Below, in pieces: positions 1 through 10,968 of a stretch of 41,702 bases of DNA (position 1 is its first letter; each line of letters begins with the position of its first letter). This DNA comes from Coprinopsis marcescibilis (Eukaryota > Basidiomycota > Agaricomycetes > Agaricales > Psathyrellaceae). The stretch lies in assembly GCA_004369085.1 (NCBI GenBank), contig ML210196.1, positions 145,291 through 186,992 on the forward strand. The letters are read 5' to 3'. The notes beneath the pieces were generated by a model. The model did no database searches. It was not told where the DNA came from and saw only the letters and a program-made list of their open reading frames with translations. The position numbers were made by a program, and so were the translations under genes.

Positions 1-510
1 TCGCGGCTCGTCTCGATAGCCCTGGATTGGGTCTGCCTGGCTTGAGCGAAAAGCCTTTGGCTTTCCCCCCCACCCCGCAGACAGTAAAACAAAACTAACA
101 CAGTTTGGTTTTACAGATAGCTGCTTCGACGACACAACTAGAGCCAAAGACTCTGACCTTTGGACTAGCTCATTCGTTTGCTCGTGCCACGCGTTCCGTC
201 AGTATCCCCGCTCCTGTCTATTGTAAGTCGCACCTGTTCCGGGCTACTGGAAGTATTGGCTGATGTGCCGTGTTCTGTGGCAGATGCCGATATCGTCTGC
301 GCACGCAAAGGAATCCACATCGACAATGATAAGCTCGGTGCTAGCGACCAAGGAAGCCAGGTCACCGCCAAATCTGGAGCAAAGCAACCAACTCTCCAGG
401 ACTTCCAGGCCGCATACTCCAAGACACATCAAAATCAGTCTCGAAATATGTACTTCATGGTCGGTCTTGAACTTGTCTATCCAGTACAGAGTACTCACTC
501 GACGTATTAA
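1..510 (+). CDS. Argonaute (Piwi domain), C-terminal exons only
   Basis: This is the 3' end of an Argonaute gene, the small-RNA-guided effector of RNA silencing; the rest lies left of the window. An exon at 117-222 (acceptor TTACAG at 111-116, donor GTAAGT at 223) joins to 284-510 and reads through the diagnostic Piwi C-terminal block FARATRSVSIPAPVYYADIV, which packs near the active site and includes the conserved Arg-Ser and Tyr-Tyr-Ala-Asp residues. The next 40 or so residues form the variable Ser/Gln-rich loop, ending in the hydrophobic MYFM that closes Argonautes. Here the frame runs 16 residues further to TAA at 508-510. Positions 1-116 are mostly or wholly intron; I could not place the preceding exon. 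The slicer DEDH residues are outside the window, so activity cannot be judged. Confidence 0.9.
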
Positions 511-1167
511 TCTAGTAAATGACTAAATGAAGGACGACCCGCCCATTCGCCCTCAACATTTAACGACCTAATCTGAACAGCCTGCAATGTACTTGTATCG
601 TGTCGTCGCGCTATCTCGCTTTCTGACCTGCTTGTCGCTTATGCAACCCATACTATCGAATCCGCTATTCTCTGTAAATTGTGACCCTGTATGTACATCA
701 ATCATATCGATATCGTATTTTAAATTTTGCACCCTGGTAAACGTCTGGCTTGCGAGCTATTACAAGCCAGTCACAGTCTACAAGACAGGGGAATCGGCAC
801 GATATCGGAGGAGTATCCGATATAGGGGTATCAGAGACGCGTGTAGGGTAAACCTGCGTGAGGCTGCAATGATGCGTATCTGCGCCCCCCGCCAAGAATT
901 CCAAAGACCGACCGGGAAGTGATGTAACCGGCAAAACCATAAGCATGATATTATCGAACAACTTCCCCGCATTGCTGTCTAAGCACAACTACATGCGCCA
1001 TATATAGAGGACATTACAATCGCGACCGCCCTCCTTCATCCACCTTCCCCTTCAGCCCCGCCTCCTCGTTCTCTTTCTTCTATACAACTCGGAACTCAAC
1101 GTGCATCGCACCTGACCTTTTTCATCCACGTTTCAGACACCAAACGTTTCTGGATTCCAATACCGAT
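511..1167. other. Intergenic: Argonaute 3' flank and thioesterase promoter
   Basis: No gene is seen here. The first part is presumably the 3' UTR of the Argonaute gene. The second part is the thioesterase promoter, with a TATA-like CATATATAGAG near 997-1007 followed by a pyrimidine-rich stretch at about 1025-1085, the usual fungal transcription-start context. Confidence 0.6.
997..1007 (+). promoter_or_regulatory. TATA box of the thioesterase gene
   Basis: The sequence CATATATAGAG lies about 165 bp upstream of the ATG at 1168 and just before a CT-rich tract. Position and context fit a core promoter; no transcript evidence is available. Confidence 0.5.
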
Positions 1168-2043
1168 ATGGACGCACCACAACAACTGCTATCCATCTCG
1201 TTCCCTCCCTCCTCAGAGCCCTTTGATGTTTCAAAAGTCGCCGGAAACGCATCCCCAGAGATCAAAGAGCGCATCAGCAACCTCCACAAGTTCCTGCACA
1301 CGTTCGTGCCTGCGCAGTACAAAGATGTTGCGTTTTTCGGGAGGTCGATACAGGAACGGTTTGTGGTGACCGAGGTGTCGGTTTTGGAGAAGAAGGACGA
1401 ACCGAGCAAGTTGGAGGGGAGGGTTGTTGTAGAGCTGGATGTGAACGAGGGTGAGTTGGTCCCTTTCTCTTTCACGATTTGCTGGGGTTTGGCGTGTTTT
1501 GGAGCGTTGCTGATGGAGTTTTTGGATTTTCTGAATCGTAGAGATGATCAATGGGGGTGGAAACATCCATGGAGGGTGCTCGGCATTCTTGGTCGATATG
1601 TAAGTACCCTGTCGCTTGGGGTTCTTGGAGAATCGTACTGAGATCTTGGGTTCAGGTGCTCCTCATTGGCGATTAGCACACTGGGCCTCGCGACAGAAGG
1701 AACGCAGTATCCAACCGTTTCGCAGGCCATCAATATGATCTATCACTCGCCTGCCGCAGTGTAAGTGCTATTCCCTGCCATAGCTATATGCCGGAAAGTG
1801 TTGACGATGTTCGTGGGCTTTTAGTGGGGATAGGCTGCGACTTGTAAACACTTCCATGACATTAGGGAATAGGGCTCAATCTGCGAGGACAGAGGTACGT
1901 GTCTTTTATTACCTGGAATATTGAAAGTTGACTGAGACGGTGTTCTCTGTGAGTAGATTTGGAATGTCACTCACAGTCGCCTGGTCGCCTCGGGGACGCA
2001 CATCAAGATGAAGCCTTCAGCTCCTCCAAAGGCTAACCTATAA
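1168..2043 (+). CDS. Hotdog-fold acyl-CoA thioesterase, ACOT13/PaaI type
   Basis: Five exons give a 200-residue protein: 1168-1450, 1542-1599, 1656-1760, 1825-1894 and 1957-2043. All introns are GT..AG and frames join without a stop. The middle shows the thioesterase signature: MINGGGNIHGG at residues 96-106, then FLVDM at 110-114. Asn98 and Asp113 line up with the catalytic Asn and Asp of human ACOT13, and the HGG turn starts the central hotdog helix. The end of the fold, ASGTHIKM, is the usual last strand. The family hydrolyses acyl-CoA or other acyl thioesters, normally as a tetramer. The N-terminal 90 residues are longer than in ACOT13 and of the type seen in fungal members. The substrate cannot be told. 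The start has a good upstream TATA and CT tract. Confidence 0.9.
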
Positions 2044-2309
2044 TTCGCGAGGATCGATTGGACGGCAGATCGATGGCATAGAAATTCTTCCGCCGGTGCT
2101 GATACTGGGGCATCATAGTCAAATATAGACCGTATAACAGTCGTAGCGTATACATTGTTAATAGGATCGACGTGTACAAAAGACATTTTCGAAAAATCGC
2201 AGAGAACATCCTTGTCCAGGTGTGGCAGAATGGCGGGACGTCCTATTGTCCGTTTGCGCACTGAGACAGCAAGAGGGAGAGTGGAGTCGCCAGGGCTCCT
2301 TGTCAGCAT
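1971..2309 (-). CDS. Possible small unknown protein, tail overlapping the thioesterase
   Basis: An open frame on the minus strand starts at an ATG at 2307-2309 and gives up to 112 residues, about 90 of them outside the thioesterase gene. It contains a fairly protein-like stretch (KDVLCDFSKMSFVHVDP) but I recognise no family. It lies directly behind the SPC19-like gene on the same strand and could be a separate short gene, a 3' UTR frame or chance. The last 24 codons run antisense to the final thioesterase exon, which weakens it. Confidence 0.2.
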   Translation of the reverse strand: MLTRSPGDSTLPLAVSVRKRTIGRPAILPHLDKDVLCDFSKMSFVHVDPINNVYATTVIRSIFDYDAPVSAPAEEFLCHRSAVQSILANYRLAFGGAEGFILMCVPEATRRL

Positions 2310-2450
2310 TTGCGGATTGGCCTTCGGTGTCTTGGATGTGATGTCCTTCTCAATAGATCTGGGGCAGCAACATCGGGTCAGCTGAATGTCATCGTTTGGA
2401 AGATACGGTCTGTTCCATGTACGCGTTCATTTCTTGCGTTTTTGAGCCTC

Positions 2451-3191
2451 CTATGGGTCGAGATCAGACTCAAAGCTCCTCATTACGAATGGTCGAGAAC
2501 GCACCAGCTGCATTACCTCCTCTTCTAAGCCGCGGACCTGCTCCTCCAATCGTTCTCGCTGTTTCGTCAACAGGTTCAAGCGACGTGCCTCAGACTTTTG
2601 TGCAGCAGTCATTCCAGTTGTTGCCTTGCTGTTCGTATTGCCCTTTTCAAGCTGAAAGAACATCATCATCAAGGACGGACCCAGTAGGTCAAAGAGCAGA
2701 GCGCACCTTTGACCGCAAAGCAGCCTCTTTCTTCTGCAGCGCTGCAAGTCCTTGCTCAGAGCGAGAAATAAGCTCTGCTACAGTCGGTTCAATGTCGTCA
2801 ACCAGTCCCCTTTTATACTTCTTGACGATCCCTTCCGTCGTCAACATAAACACCTATAGATCTCAATCAATATCGCCACTGGCCGAAAATCAAACACTAG
2901 CGTACCCTTTCGCTCTGCATCACTTTGGCCATCCTAGGGAAATCTCTCGTTCCGTTTCTCAGCAAGTGCTGTGCTTCAAAGGCCTTCGAGCCAGAGCTCG
3001 ACATCAGGCTCTTGTTCCAGATGAAAGTCAAACAAGAAACGCACCTCCTCGCAACAGTCCTCCATTGCCACCACGCAGTCCATCAAGCTTGGTGGACATA
3101 TCGCTTGGGCGTCGCCGATATATTGGTCGGGCGTAACGGCAAACACGGACTCCCTGGCTTTGAGATTCGCTCGAGAGAGTCGGGACATCAT
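2451..3191 (-). CDS. SPC19: DASH complex subunit Spc19-like
   Basis: Four exons on the minus strand (3191-3045, 2968-2906, 2853-2707, 2651-2451) encode 185 residues, close to the 165 of yeast Spc19. All introns are phase 0 with GT..AG ends (76, 52 and 55 nt). The recognisable core is SLMDCVVAMEDCCEE, then the short hallmark GTRDFPRMAKVM after the first intron, followed by a helical stretch (DDIEPTVAELISRSEQGLAA) and a C-terminal coiled coil around REQ/EEE-rich residues 155-172. The DASH/Dam1 complex rings kinetochore microtubules and couples chromosomes to depolymerising ends in mitosis. Two ATGs stand in tandem at the start (3191 and 3188). It is divergent from the F-box gene at 3831. Assignment rests on the DFPR-type motif and overall helical layout, not on a search. 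Confidence 0.8.
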
Positions 3192-3830
3192 GGCGGGATT
3201 GGTTCAACAGTTGCAAGCGCCCGACTCAGGCTGATGGCGGCGGTCGTGCCCGCCTTGTTCGGTGTCACGCTGCGCGTTACAATGTTTCACGTGGCGTGAC
3301 ACATCGAAGGATCACGCCAATGATGTCACGCGTCTTTAATTGACTCAACTTCAACTTATTCGGTGACGACGTTCAGGAATTGCAAGAAAGGCGATGAGAA
3401 AACTTTGTTCAACACTATAAGATCCCTCTTGGATTGAAATGGCGTCAAACCTGGTGTGATTTTCCCCCCTTTGACCTGTATTGACGAGGACGATGATGAT
3501 TCCAAACCGGCTTAATGGTATCAATGATATCAAATATCAACGAGGTCGGAAGGGCGAAAATAAGGCAGTCCAAATCGATAGTCGTCATAATGGAGGTTGC
3601 GTTCGGACAAGCAGGAGAGTGAGTCGTATTGCAATTACTATTCGCCCCTGTCATACGCGTTACGCCCCTTGCACGTGTGGCGTGACATTTCTCAGCGTAT
3701 GGTCACGCAGGTTCACGCTTGCAATGTTCAAATCACAGTTCAGCCCCCGAGAAATTCAAGCTCTGCTTGAGCCTTGCATTTTGCTGGCATTTCTATACCT
3801 CGCACGAAAATAAAGGAAGGAAGCTAACAG
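3192..3830. promoter_or_regulatory. Shared divergent promoter with repeated GCGTGAC motif
   Basis: This 639-bp gap separates the start codons of the SPC19-like gene (-) and the first F-box gene (+). It holds five exact copies of GTCACGC or its complement GCGTGAC, at 3264-3270, 3294-3300, 3325-3331, 3680-3686 and 3702-3708, plus near copies at 3311-3318 and 3711-3717. Two copies share the longer core GTGGCGTGACA. ACGCGT, the MluI cell-cycle box of yeasts, occurs at about 3328-3333 and 3656-3661. No coding signal is seen in it. Confidence 0.55.
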
Positions 3831-5567
3831 ATGGATCTAAAGGTAAGCACTCGTATTCGAATTAGCTTTTTCGAATCATGTTTTATGAAAAGTTGAAATT
3901 AGAATACGGCCCCTGGATCTCTGCCGCACTCGGGCACGAATAATTCCTTAAAATCAGGCTCTGAAAGCACGGTTACGGCCACCCTGAACCTCTGCAACAC
4001 CCTGGAACAATGGCGCGATGGCAGGCTTGCTCAGGGAGGATCCCCATTCTCGAAAATTCCCGACGAACTATGCGAGGAAATTCTTGTTTATGTCGGGGTC
4101 GCCCCGGACCCTGTACAGGTGAAGAAGAATTCATCAGGCGATCCTCCAGTCTTTGGTTGGACCAAGGATCTTGAACACGCCGTTGAACTCTTTAGTCCCT
4201 GTAACGACCCCAAAGCCGCGATCTGGTCTTTATCCTTAGTCTGCGCTCGCTGGCGAAGAATAGTTCGGGGATGCCCTCAGCTCTACACCAACATAAAAGT
4301 AGAGGGGATACGGCACCGGAAGAAGCAGGTTTGGGAAGCCAAAAAGCGGATCACCTTGGTCTGCTTGAAGCTATCCGGAAAGCTAAGTCTCAACCTGCAT
4401 TTTGTTGCATCCCGCAAATACTGGAGTACTTCACCTAACAGCAACGACCTGGATCAAGAGCACCTGAAAAAATTCTTTGATAGTGCACCCAGGTGGAAAA
4501 GCCTTATATTCATGGTTCAGTTCTTGAACTGGTTCGAACAACCCAACGGCCAAGAAGATATAGTGCACCTTGCTTATCCCCTCACTCTCCCGGCCTCCCT
4601 CCCCTACTTATCCTCCATTCGAATCGGGTACGAAACATCGAATTATCGGCCAGACGCTATGACGAACATTGTCAAGTGGCCAGAGACACCACTCACAACC
4701 GTTGTCCATCTCAGCAACCTGGATGCACGGCCCGATTTGCTCACAACAATCCAATCCCAATGGTCCAAAATCACGCACTTTACCTCCACCAAGTGCCTCG
4801 AAGGTCGCGGAGAACGCTGGCTCTCCCTTCTGTCTCAAATGACAAACCTCGTTTCCTTCACCTCCATCAACGACTCGATCGGACAAATACCCCCAACGCT
4901 CACCCAACAAGTTTTCCTTCCCAACCTTCGAAAAATGGTGATACAAAATGACGAAGCATTCATCCGCCAGGTTCTACCCCATTTCAATTGCCCCAATCTG
5001 ATCACTCTGGAGCTTAGCTGTCATGCCGCAGAAAACCGCCTTATTTATGCTCGGCCCTTGGTCTCCCATCCGCTACCTCACCTCAAGGCCCTCATCTTCC
5101 CTTTTCAAGTACCTTCAAGCACGTTATCCAAGATGATCCCCTTCATTCCCAACCTCGAATCGCTTACCCTTTTACGAGGTATAAAGACGCTCAAAGAGGT
5201 CACCGCGCTGTTCCGTACCAACATTCTCGGCAGCCGTAAAACGCCCTTCTCCCCTCACCTTCGTCACCTTCGCACCATACGCATCCCGTCGATCACCCTA
5301 CCAGCCAACATTGTCCCACTCCCATACATCACCCTCCGAAAAGATTTCGAACAGGGCGAGTTTGAGCTCGAGCTCAAGGAAATCGAGGTTGGGACTCTTC
5401 GTTGTAGCAAGGCGACGTTCGATGCGTTCCATGAGCAGGCAACCCAGTGGGGTGTTGTGTTGACTGTTGGGAAGTGGGAGTCGTACTCGGACGACCAGGA
5501 GAAACATATCGATTATTGGCAAGGCCAGATCTCAAAGTTGTCCCCTTACCCATACGCCTTTTTCTGA
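3831..5567 (+). CDS. F-box domain protein with leucine-rich-like C-terminus
   Basis: A tiny first exon 3831-3842 (MDLK) is spliced to 3903-5567 through a 60-nt intron, giving 558 residues. The F-box begins at about residue 53 (FSKIPDELCEEIL) and ends near the CARWRRIV block around 115. The rest is a degenerate run of Leu-rich units (for example LPYLSSIRIG, LPNLRKMVI, LPHLKALIF, IPNLESLTLL) like the LRR-type substrate-binding part of F-box proteins. F-box proteins link substrates to Skp1-Cullin1 ubiquitin ligases through Skp1. Agaricomycetes carry large families of such genes whose targets are mostly unknown. The start was chosen because the second exon is open only after the acceptor at 3901-3902. 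Its closest relative here is the damaged copy at 5927-7578. Confidence 0.85.
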
Positions 5568-5926
5568 CGAGATGGCTGAAAAGTTAATGTTGTATCTTGT
5601 CATTTGTGATTGTGCTAAGTAGGGTTTGTTATGAGTACCATTTAGTTCAAATTTAGTTGACAAGTTGCCAAGTGGGTCATTGCCTCCGTGCAGTGATGTT
5701 GCCATGCCAACTTGTCGATTTAATAATTAAGCTCTGGCAGTCCAAGTCGCGTCGGGAGCAAGTCGTGAGCTACTTCCTTTTGCCCAGCTCTCACCTGCTC
5801 TCACAGAGTGTTCCAATCAAAGAAAACGCGTAAGGCACTTTTTCCCTTTGCGATCTACCTGGCTGACCCACTCCATGATAGCCCCGTCTCGTTTAACGCT
5901 TTCCCGGTGACATATATGCCCAAATC
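5568..5926. other. Gap between the two F-box copies
   Basis: The gap holds the 3' flank of the first F-box gene and the promoter of the second. A short upstream frame (ATG at 5916-5918, stop TGA at 5928-5930) overlaps the second gene's start codon. Nothing else is seen. Confidence 0.5.
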
Positions 5927-7578
5927 ATGATCGACCAACTCACATCATCTGTTCTGCAACCGTACAACCGTACACCCAGCCAGCCATTCAACACTGTGCC
6001 CAATGAAGTCTGCGTCCATATATTCGAGTTTGCATGCATAAGCTACGACCGCTACTCAGAAGATCGTGCCCAGCTCGCCTGGGCGGATAACATGGATACC
6101 TTTGTCGAGTTGCCAATCCCTTGCAACGATCCAAAGGCTTTGGTTTGGACGTTAGGGGCAATATGCCGACGATGGAGGAGCATCACCCGGGCAATGCCTC
6201 AACTCTTCAACTCCATCAAGGTTGCAGGATACAAACACCTTCAAGAGCACCCCCTATCCGAAGAAAGTTCAACCTCGACCGAGAGTTCACCCTTTCGTGT
6301 CTGAAGCTTTAAGAACGCACTGCTCGACATCCATTTCGTGGCAACTACTTACGAGACAGAACCGTCCGACGGTGACTTGGACCAACGATGGGTTGAAACT
6401 TTCTTTAACGAGGCAGTCCGATGGCGACGAGCCATAATTTCGGCGGACCTTCTGTACTCCTTCGAATCGAACGAACCGAACAAACTACACCCAGCGGCCC
6501 CGCTCCAACTTCCAGCTAACCTCCCCAATCTTACTGCCTTCCGCCTCGGTGACTCACCCCTCTATGAAGAGGTCCCATACATGGTCGGAGATTATCCCAT
6601 TTTGTGGCCCGCCATGGAGGCCGTGACTTCTCTCCATCTTTCCAGCGTTGAAATGTACTATGAAAAGCTTGTCAACATCTCATTCCGATGGTGCCAAATC
6701 ACGCACATCACCTTGGTGGGCTCTGTTATCGACGGGCACCAGGATTTTTTGACACAGTTCCCAAACCTGGTCTCACTCACCTCCATCGGCAGCCCGCTTC
6801 TGTTCATGGACAAAAGGCCGATTGCTATACCCAGCCTTCAAACTTTGGTCGTAGAACACTCGGACTCCGCAATTCGTGGGCTTTTTCCGCGTTTGGAATG
6901 TCACGACCTCGTCAATATTTCCCTCAGCTTCAAATTCAACTCCTGGGCACGCCCCGGAGAACAGTACTCCAGAAAGATATTGCGCCCAGCCTCAAAAAGC
7001 TCTTTTTCAACCGCCTTCCGCATCTCAAAATCCTGTCCTTCCCTTACAAAGCTCCATCCCCGACGTTCACTCAGGCAGTTCCCTACGTGCCCAACCTCGA
7101 GGAACTCACGCTTCAGCAACCGACCTTGCTCAAGGAGCTCCTAATGCTGATCCGCGACAATATCATGATTTACCGCAAGGTTGACTCAACCTCAACGGAT
7201 GACTTGAACCTCGCCAGGCTTGATGGAAATCCAAGATTCAACAACCTCCGTGTTATCCGTATTCCTTCACTCACTCTTCCCCGAAACATCACCCTGCCTC
7301 CAGACTCTGTCCTTCAAGCCGACCTCGAAAACTCAAATTGGGACTTCCCTCTCCGGCACATAAGGATCGGGAAACTCAAGTGTACCAGGGGGTCCTTGCG
7401 ATCGTTTCGAGAACGCGCGGACGCATGGGGCGTGGTCCTTGAGATTGGAATTTGGGAAGGATACACCGGTGAAGAAGAAAAGCACACCGATAAAGAAGAA
7501 AAATCCACGGACCATTGGAAAGCCCATGTCTCTCAGACGTCGTTTTATCCGTTCGAGTTTCTTGCAGAGGAGGAATAG
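5927..7578 (+). pseudogene. F-box protein, tandem duplicate with three frame changes
   Basis: This is a paralogue of the gene at 3831-5567; both share PCNDPKA, a following CxRWR-type block and PQL[YF]xxIKVxG. The frame opens at ATG 5927 and shows the F-box (FNTVPNEVCVHIFEFA). Homology leaves that frame near 6250-6270, runs in another to about 6312 (FTLSCLKL), returns to the first near 6315 (KNALLDIHFVA), then moves again near 6975-7000 to the frame that ends at 7578 (LPHLKILSFPYK onward). Read against the paralogue these are one base missing, one extra and one missing. The breaks lie close to short homopolymers: C5 at 6250-6254, A5 and T5 at about 6993-7006. So it is either a young pseudogene or an intact gene with assembly indels. 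Introns do not explain the shifts well, since homologous residues continue across them. Confidence 0.8.
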
Positions 7579-7839
7579 GGCTAGTTCCGGTCAATCGTCT
7601 TGTGGTGTGGTCGCAGAACCTTGGGGAGAAGGGAGATACCTTGAAATACATATTTTCATCTTGTGAGCCACCAGTGTGTTGGTCAGACGCCAAATTCTTT
7701 CGGTTCAGTCGTTTTGGTAGCCTGGTAGCGAAAATCAATAAACATTAACGGATTGGCTCTGGACATCCAAACGTGAGGCTAAAATACGATATCGAGCTGG
7801 TACCAGTGAATTCAAGTGGTAATGGCGCCGTTACAGGAT

Positions 7840-8049
7840 GCGCCGTCCCTTTGCGTATGAACTTGTCAGGGTGCGGAAGGCAATGTCGTAGAAAGTCGTC
7901 GCTGAGATCTGTCCACAGAATAGCAAGCGGTCGCCAGTCTGTGCGGTGACCGAGAGACAGTAGACTCGAGTGTCGTCTTCAGGCCAGATTACTGGGAAAA
8001 TATGCAATGCTTGAGCCTGAGCCTGCTGCTGCCTTGTAGGTTTGGCGTA
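7840..8049 (-). other. Protein-like open frame, unknown
   Basis: On the minus strand an open frame ends at TAA near 7840 and reads VIWPEDDTRVYCLSV, then GDRLLFCGQISATTFYDIAF, preceded by a Gln/Ala-rich run. The composition looks like a folded protein's last exon. An upstream stop at about 8068 means another exon would have to be spliced on, and I could not find it. It may be the remnant of a lost gene. Confidence 0.25.
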
Positions 8050-9170
8050 CGACTGCTGGCACTTCTAGACCTTGTGATTCGACAAAACCTCCGCAACTGG
8101 TTGGTATAACCGTGACCGTCACAGTCTTCGGAACACCGGGCCTTTCCGCCGACGTCCTCCTCGAAATTCACCTGGAAATAGCCTAGGAGAGCGTTGAATT
8201 CCTAGCCAACTATTTCGCTGCTTGACCACTCGCCTTAATCTTCGTCTAGCCTGGGTTAATGAATTAATGGGTGTCATGGTGGGAGTAAAGAAGGACGATT
8301 CGTATTAATTCTGATCATTCTTCTGCATCATCCATTGGCGCGGCCCCATAATAACAGATCAGTCTGGTTCACGGCCTGGGTTGGTAAGCCACTAGTCGGT
8401 GGCGACCAACCAGGACTTCACCAGGACCGTCTCCCGACAGATCCTTTGAATTTGTGGCTTGCGGCAGGGCTCGCTGAAGGGGTTTGTTTGAATGTAACTT
8501 GGAGTAACACCAGGCCCCCCCTTCGATCGGCGAATCGATGGTTCAGCGTCATCCTCGCCATCTTTCGCCCGGGATTTTTACAGGCTAGGAGTTCTGGAAA
8601 GCCCACAGAGATCTTTCAAGCGCTCTTAGGGCTCTGGGAACTCCCGCCAAAGTGAGCAGTGATGATGTGGAGGACTACTACAAACGCAGGGAGACGAGTT
8701 GTTAAATACTCTTAGCGGTATGGGTAGAAACCTGGTACGCACCCCATTTGCTTGCCCTTGGTCGAGTTCTGAACCTAGCTATAGCGATAGGTTTTAGAAC
8801 ACAGAGTGTATCAAATACCAGCGTCGAATGTCCACACCTGCATAACGGGAACTTTTGCGGTCATCAACTGAAGCTATACGAGGATGGTAGTTCATGTCAA
8901 CACGCGGTGGTAATGGCAGGGACGTTTGTGAGGTTTTGGGCTTTGAATAGTGTTTGTAGAACGGTCAGACTTCAATTGGATGTTGGGCGGAGGATGTTGG
9001 GCGGATAGTCTTGCCGTGTCCAAGACTAGGCGATCATATAGTGGAGAAATATAACCACTGTGGTCCGTTTTGCTGGAGTGGCCCGACTTGCTCGACGTTC
9101 ATACTGGATTAGAAGGACTGGACGTCGCTTAACGCGCATGTCCGAGGTACCTTGTGAGTAGCAGAGTTTT

Positions 9171-9599
9171 TCAATCGAATATACTGATTGATAGTTGCGT
9201 ATTAGGTTGAGAGTTACGAGCCTGAAGAAATTGGCCCACTGATTGTCCACCAATCCTCGCCCAGTAATAGCCAATCCGTATTCCCAGAGATATCAGATTC
9301 TTGGCTCTGATGCTTGTCCAAACCCCAATACGCGTATGAAGAACTGTTTTGGCGGTTGAGGGTTGAAACATGGACGGTATGAGTCTGATTCACTTCACGA
9401 GCGCACGAAGAGGGATAACTCACCAATGCTCTCGGGACCTTCTCGACGCACCAGAATAATCAACAACTTTGCCTCGACTCTAACCTGGCCTGCATCAATG
9501 GCTCCGTCCAGATAATAGATGGCCTTCAGGCGGGTACGACTGCACGAATCAGGTTGCACCATCGTCCGCTTGCCCCGCGGAGTCTCCCGAAGGAACCCG
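9171..9599 (-). other. Possible two-exon fragment, unknown
   Basis: On the minus strand a frame reads LKAIYYLDGAIDAGQVRVEA and continues to a GTGAGT donor near 9423. A matching acceptor near 9353 leads to a second open piece ending at 9171. An in-frame stop (TAG near 9618) separates it from further protein-like sequence upstream (ELWTDIGGVELEPNCHVCDQ). I do not recognise a family. Decayed gene or chance frames are both possible. Confidence 0.25.
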
Positions 9600-10575
9600 T
9601 CAGTTAGCCAAGGTGTACCCTAGCTGGACGTGCCAGAGCAGCTAGCCTGGTCACATACATGGCAGTTTGGCTCCAGCTCAACACCGCCTATGTCTGTCCA
9701 TAGCTCGATCCTGTGCTAGTTCGTCAGCTCTAGCAGGTATGCCAGTCGTCATTTGTCCTACATTCGCCTCGTTGCTCATATCGGTGTTGTCCGCTCCAGG
9801 TCGGACGCAACACTGCTGTACGCCTCCCTGCTTTCTGTAGGAGCAGCTTCTCGAGTCCCATTCATACGGGCGTGGTTGTTGTCCATGTCCTCATTGTACC
9901 GTTCCTTCTCATGGCGAGATGACTGTTCGTTTGGCGGTGAGTAAAGACTATAGCTGGGTAATCGATCTTACCTCAAGCCACTATGTTGTACCATCTCATA
10001 ACAACTGCCAGCAATCAGACTCGCCCACTGCGCTCGTACTGGACAAGAGGCGGGCATCCAAGCAATGTGCGACATCAGTTGCTTCATCCGTCTTCCCATC
10101 TTGCGGCCTATATTGGGATGTAACGGAATGATCAGTTTATGTTGCGCCTTTGGCACCATACTGGCTCGCAATGTTCTTCCATGGACTACAGCGTCAACCA
10201 AGTGTCGACAGCAGCTCTGTTCACAGCACACATTTGTTGTTCCGTTTTTGTTCCCCTTCCCGGGCCATCTTACTCGCGCGACAGACATCTTCTCCAGGTT
10301 TCTGACACGGCACCGTCCATCCATCTTCTGCATGGAATAATAATTCAGAAGGTCCACAGCATTCCCTGATATTCTCCGTACGGCATTCCAGCACCAGGAC
10401 GGTTGCAACTTCCACGCGCCATACACGGTTAGTCCACCGGCAGTTTCCTTCACAATTCTCCTTCCAAACGACGCCGCAATTGCAATGCGACTCCAACGAT
10501 GTGTACCGAGACACATCCCCTAGATTGAAAGAAATTTTCGCCGATGGCCCATCCTAACTGGTCTAACGCGTAGGT

Positions 10576-10968
10576 TCATCTCATCATAATTCGTCGGCCT
10601 TCCGAGTCGATCTCATCTGGTACATAATGTTCGGATGAAGTACTTGTGACCGTTCTTCCCACATAACAGTGGGTGACTCGATCATATTCTCCTTCCGGAA
10701 ACGCTTCATATCCGTTTTCTGGATTATGACACGGCGTTTCCGGTTCTTCCAAAACGGAGAGAGTCCTTTCTCGTCTTCTGGTACGTCTTTTAACTCCATT
10801 CTTTTTCGTACGCCTCACCAAGATGCATCCCAGCAGGTCACCTGAGTTGAAGTACCGGGGAGACATCTGAACAATCCAGCGTCCTAGTCGGACTCCAAGA
10901 CAAGGTCCACCGAATAGTGCCCCGTTCCTATCACTGGATACGTCCAGTTGCCCTGAATTAGTCGGCAT
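10576..10968 (-). CDS. Possible small protein, two competing frames
   Basis: A minus-strand frame with ATG near 10968 stays open for about 130 codons, ending in an acidic stretch (YEAFPEGEYDRV). A second frame in the same DNA, from ATG 10799 to 10584, is also open and charged (MELKDVPEDEKGLSPFWKN). Only one at most can be real. It would be divergent from the gene at 11279. No family recognised. Confidence 0.25.
   Translation of the reverse strand: MPTNSGQLDVSSDRNGALFGGPCLGVRLGRWIVQMSPRYFNSGDLLGCILVRRTKKNGVKRRTRRRERTLSVLEEPETPCHNPENGYEAFPEGEYDRVTHCYVGRTVTSTSSEHYVPDEIDSEGRRIMMR

Noticed and set aside
2396..3136. 246-codon open frame on the + strand
   Set aside because: It lies antisense to the spliced SPC19-like gene, spans that gene's introns and shows no family features.
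9968..10516. 182-codon minus-strand open frame
   Set aside because: Long but rich in Trp, Cys, Met and Arg in no pattern, overlapped by another equally open frame; no splice context or family.
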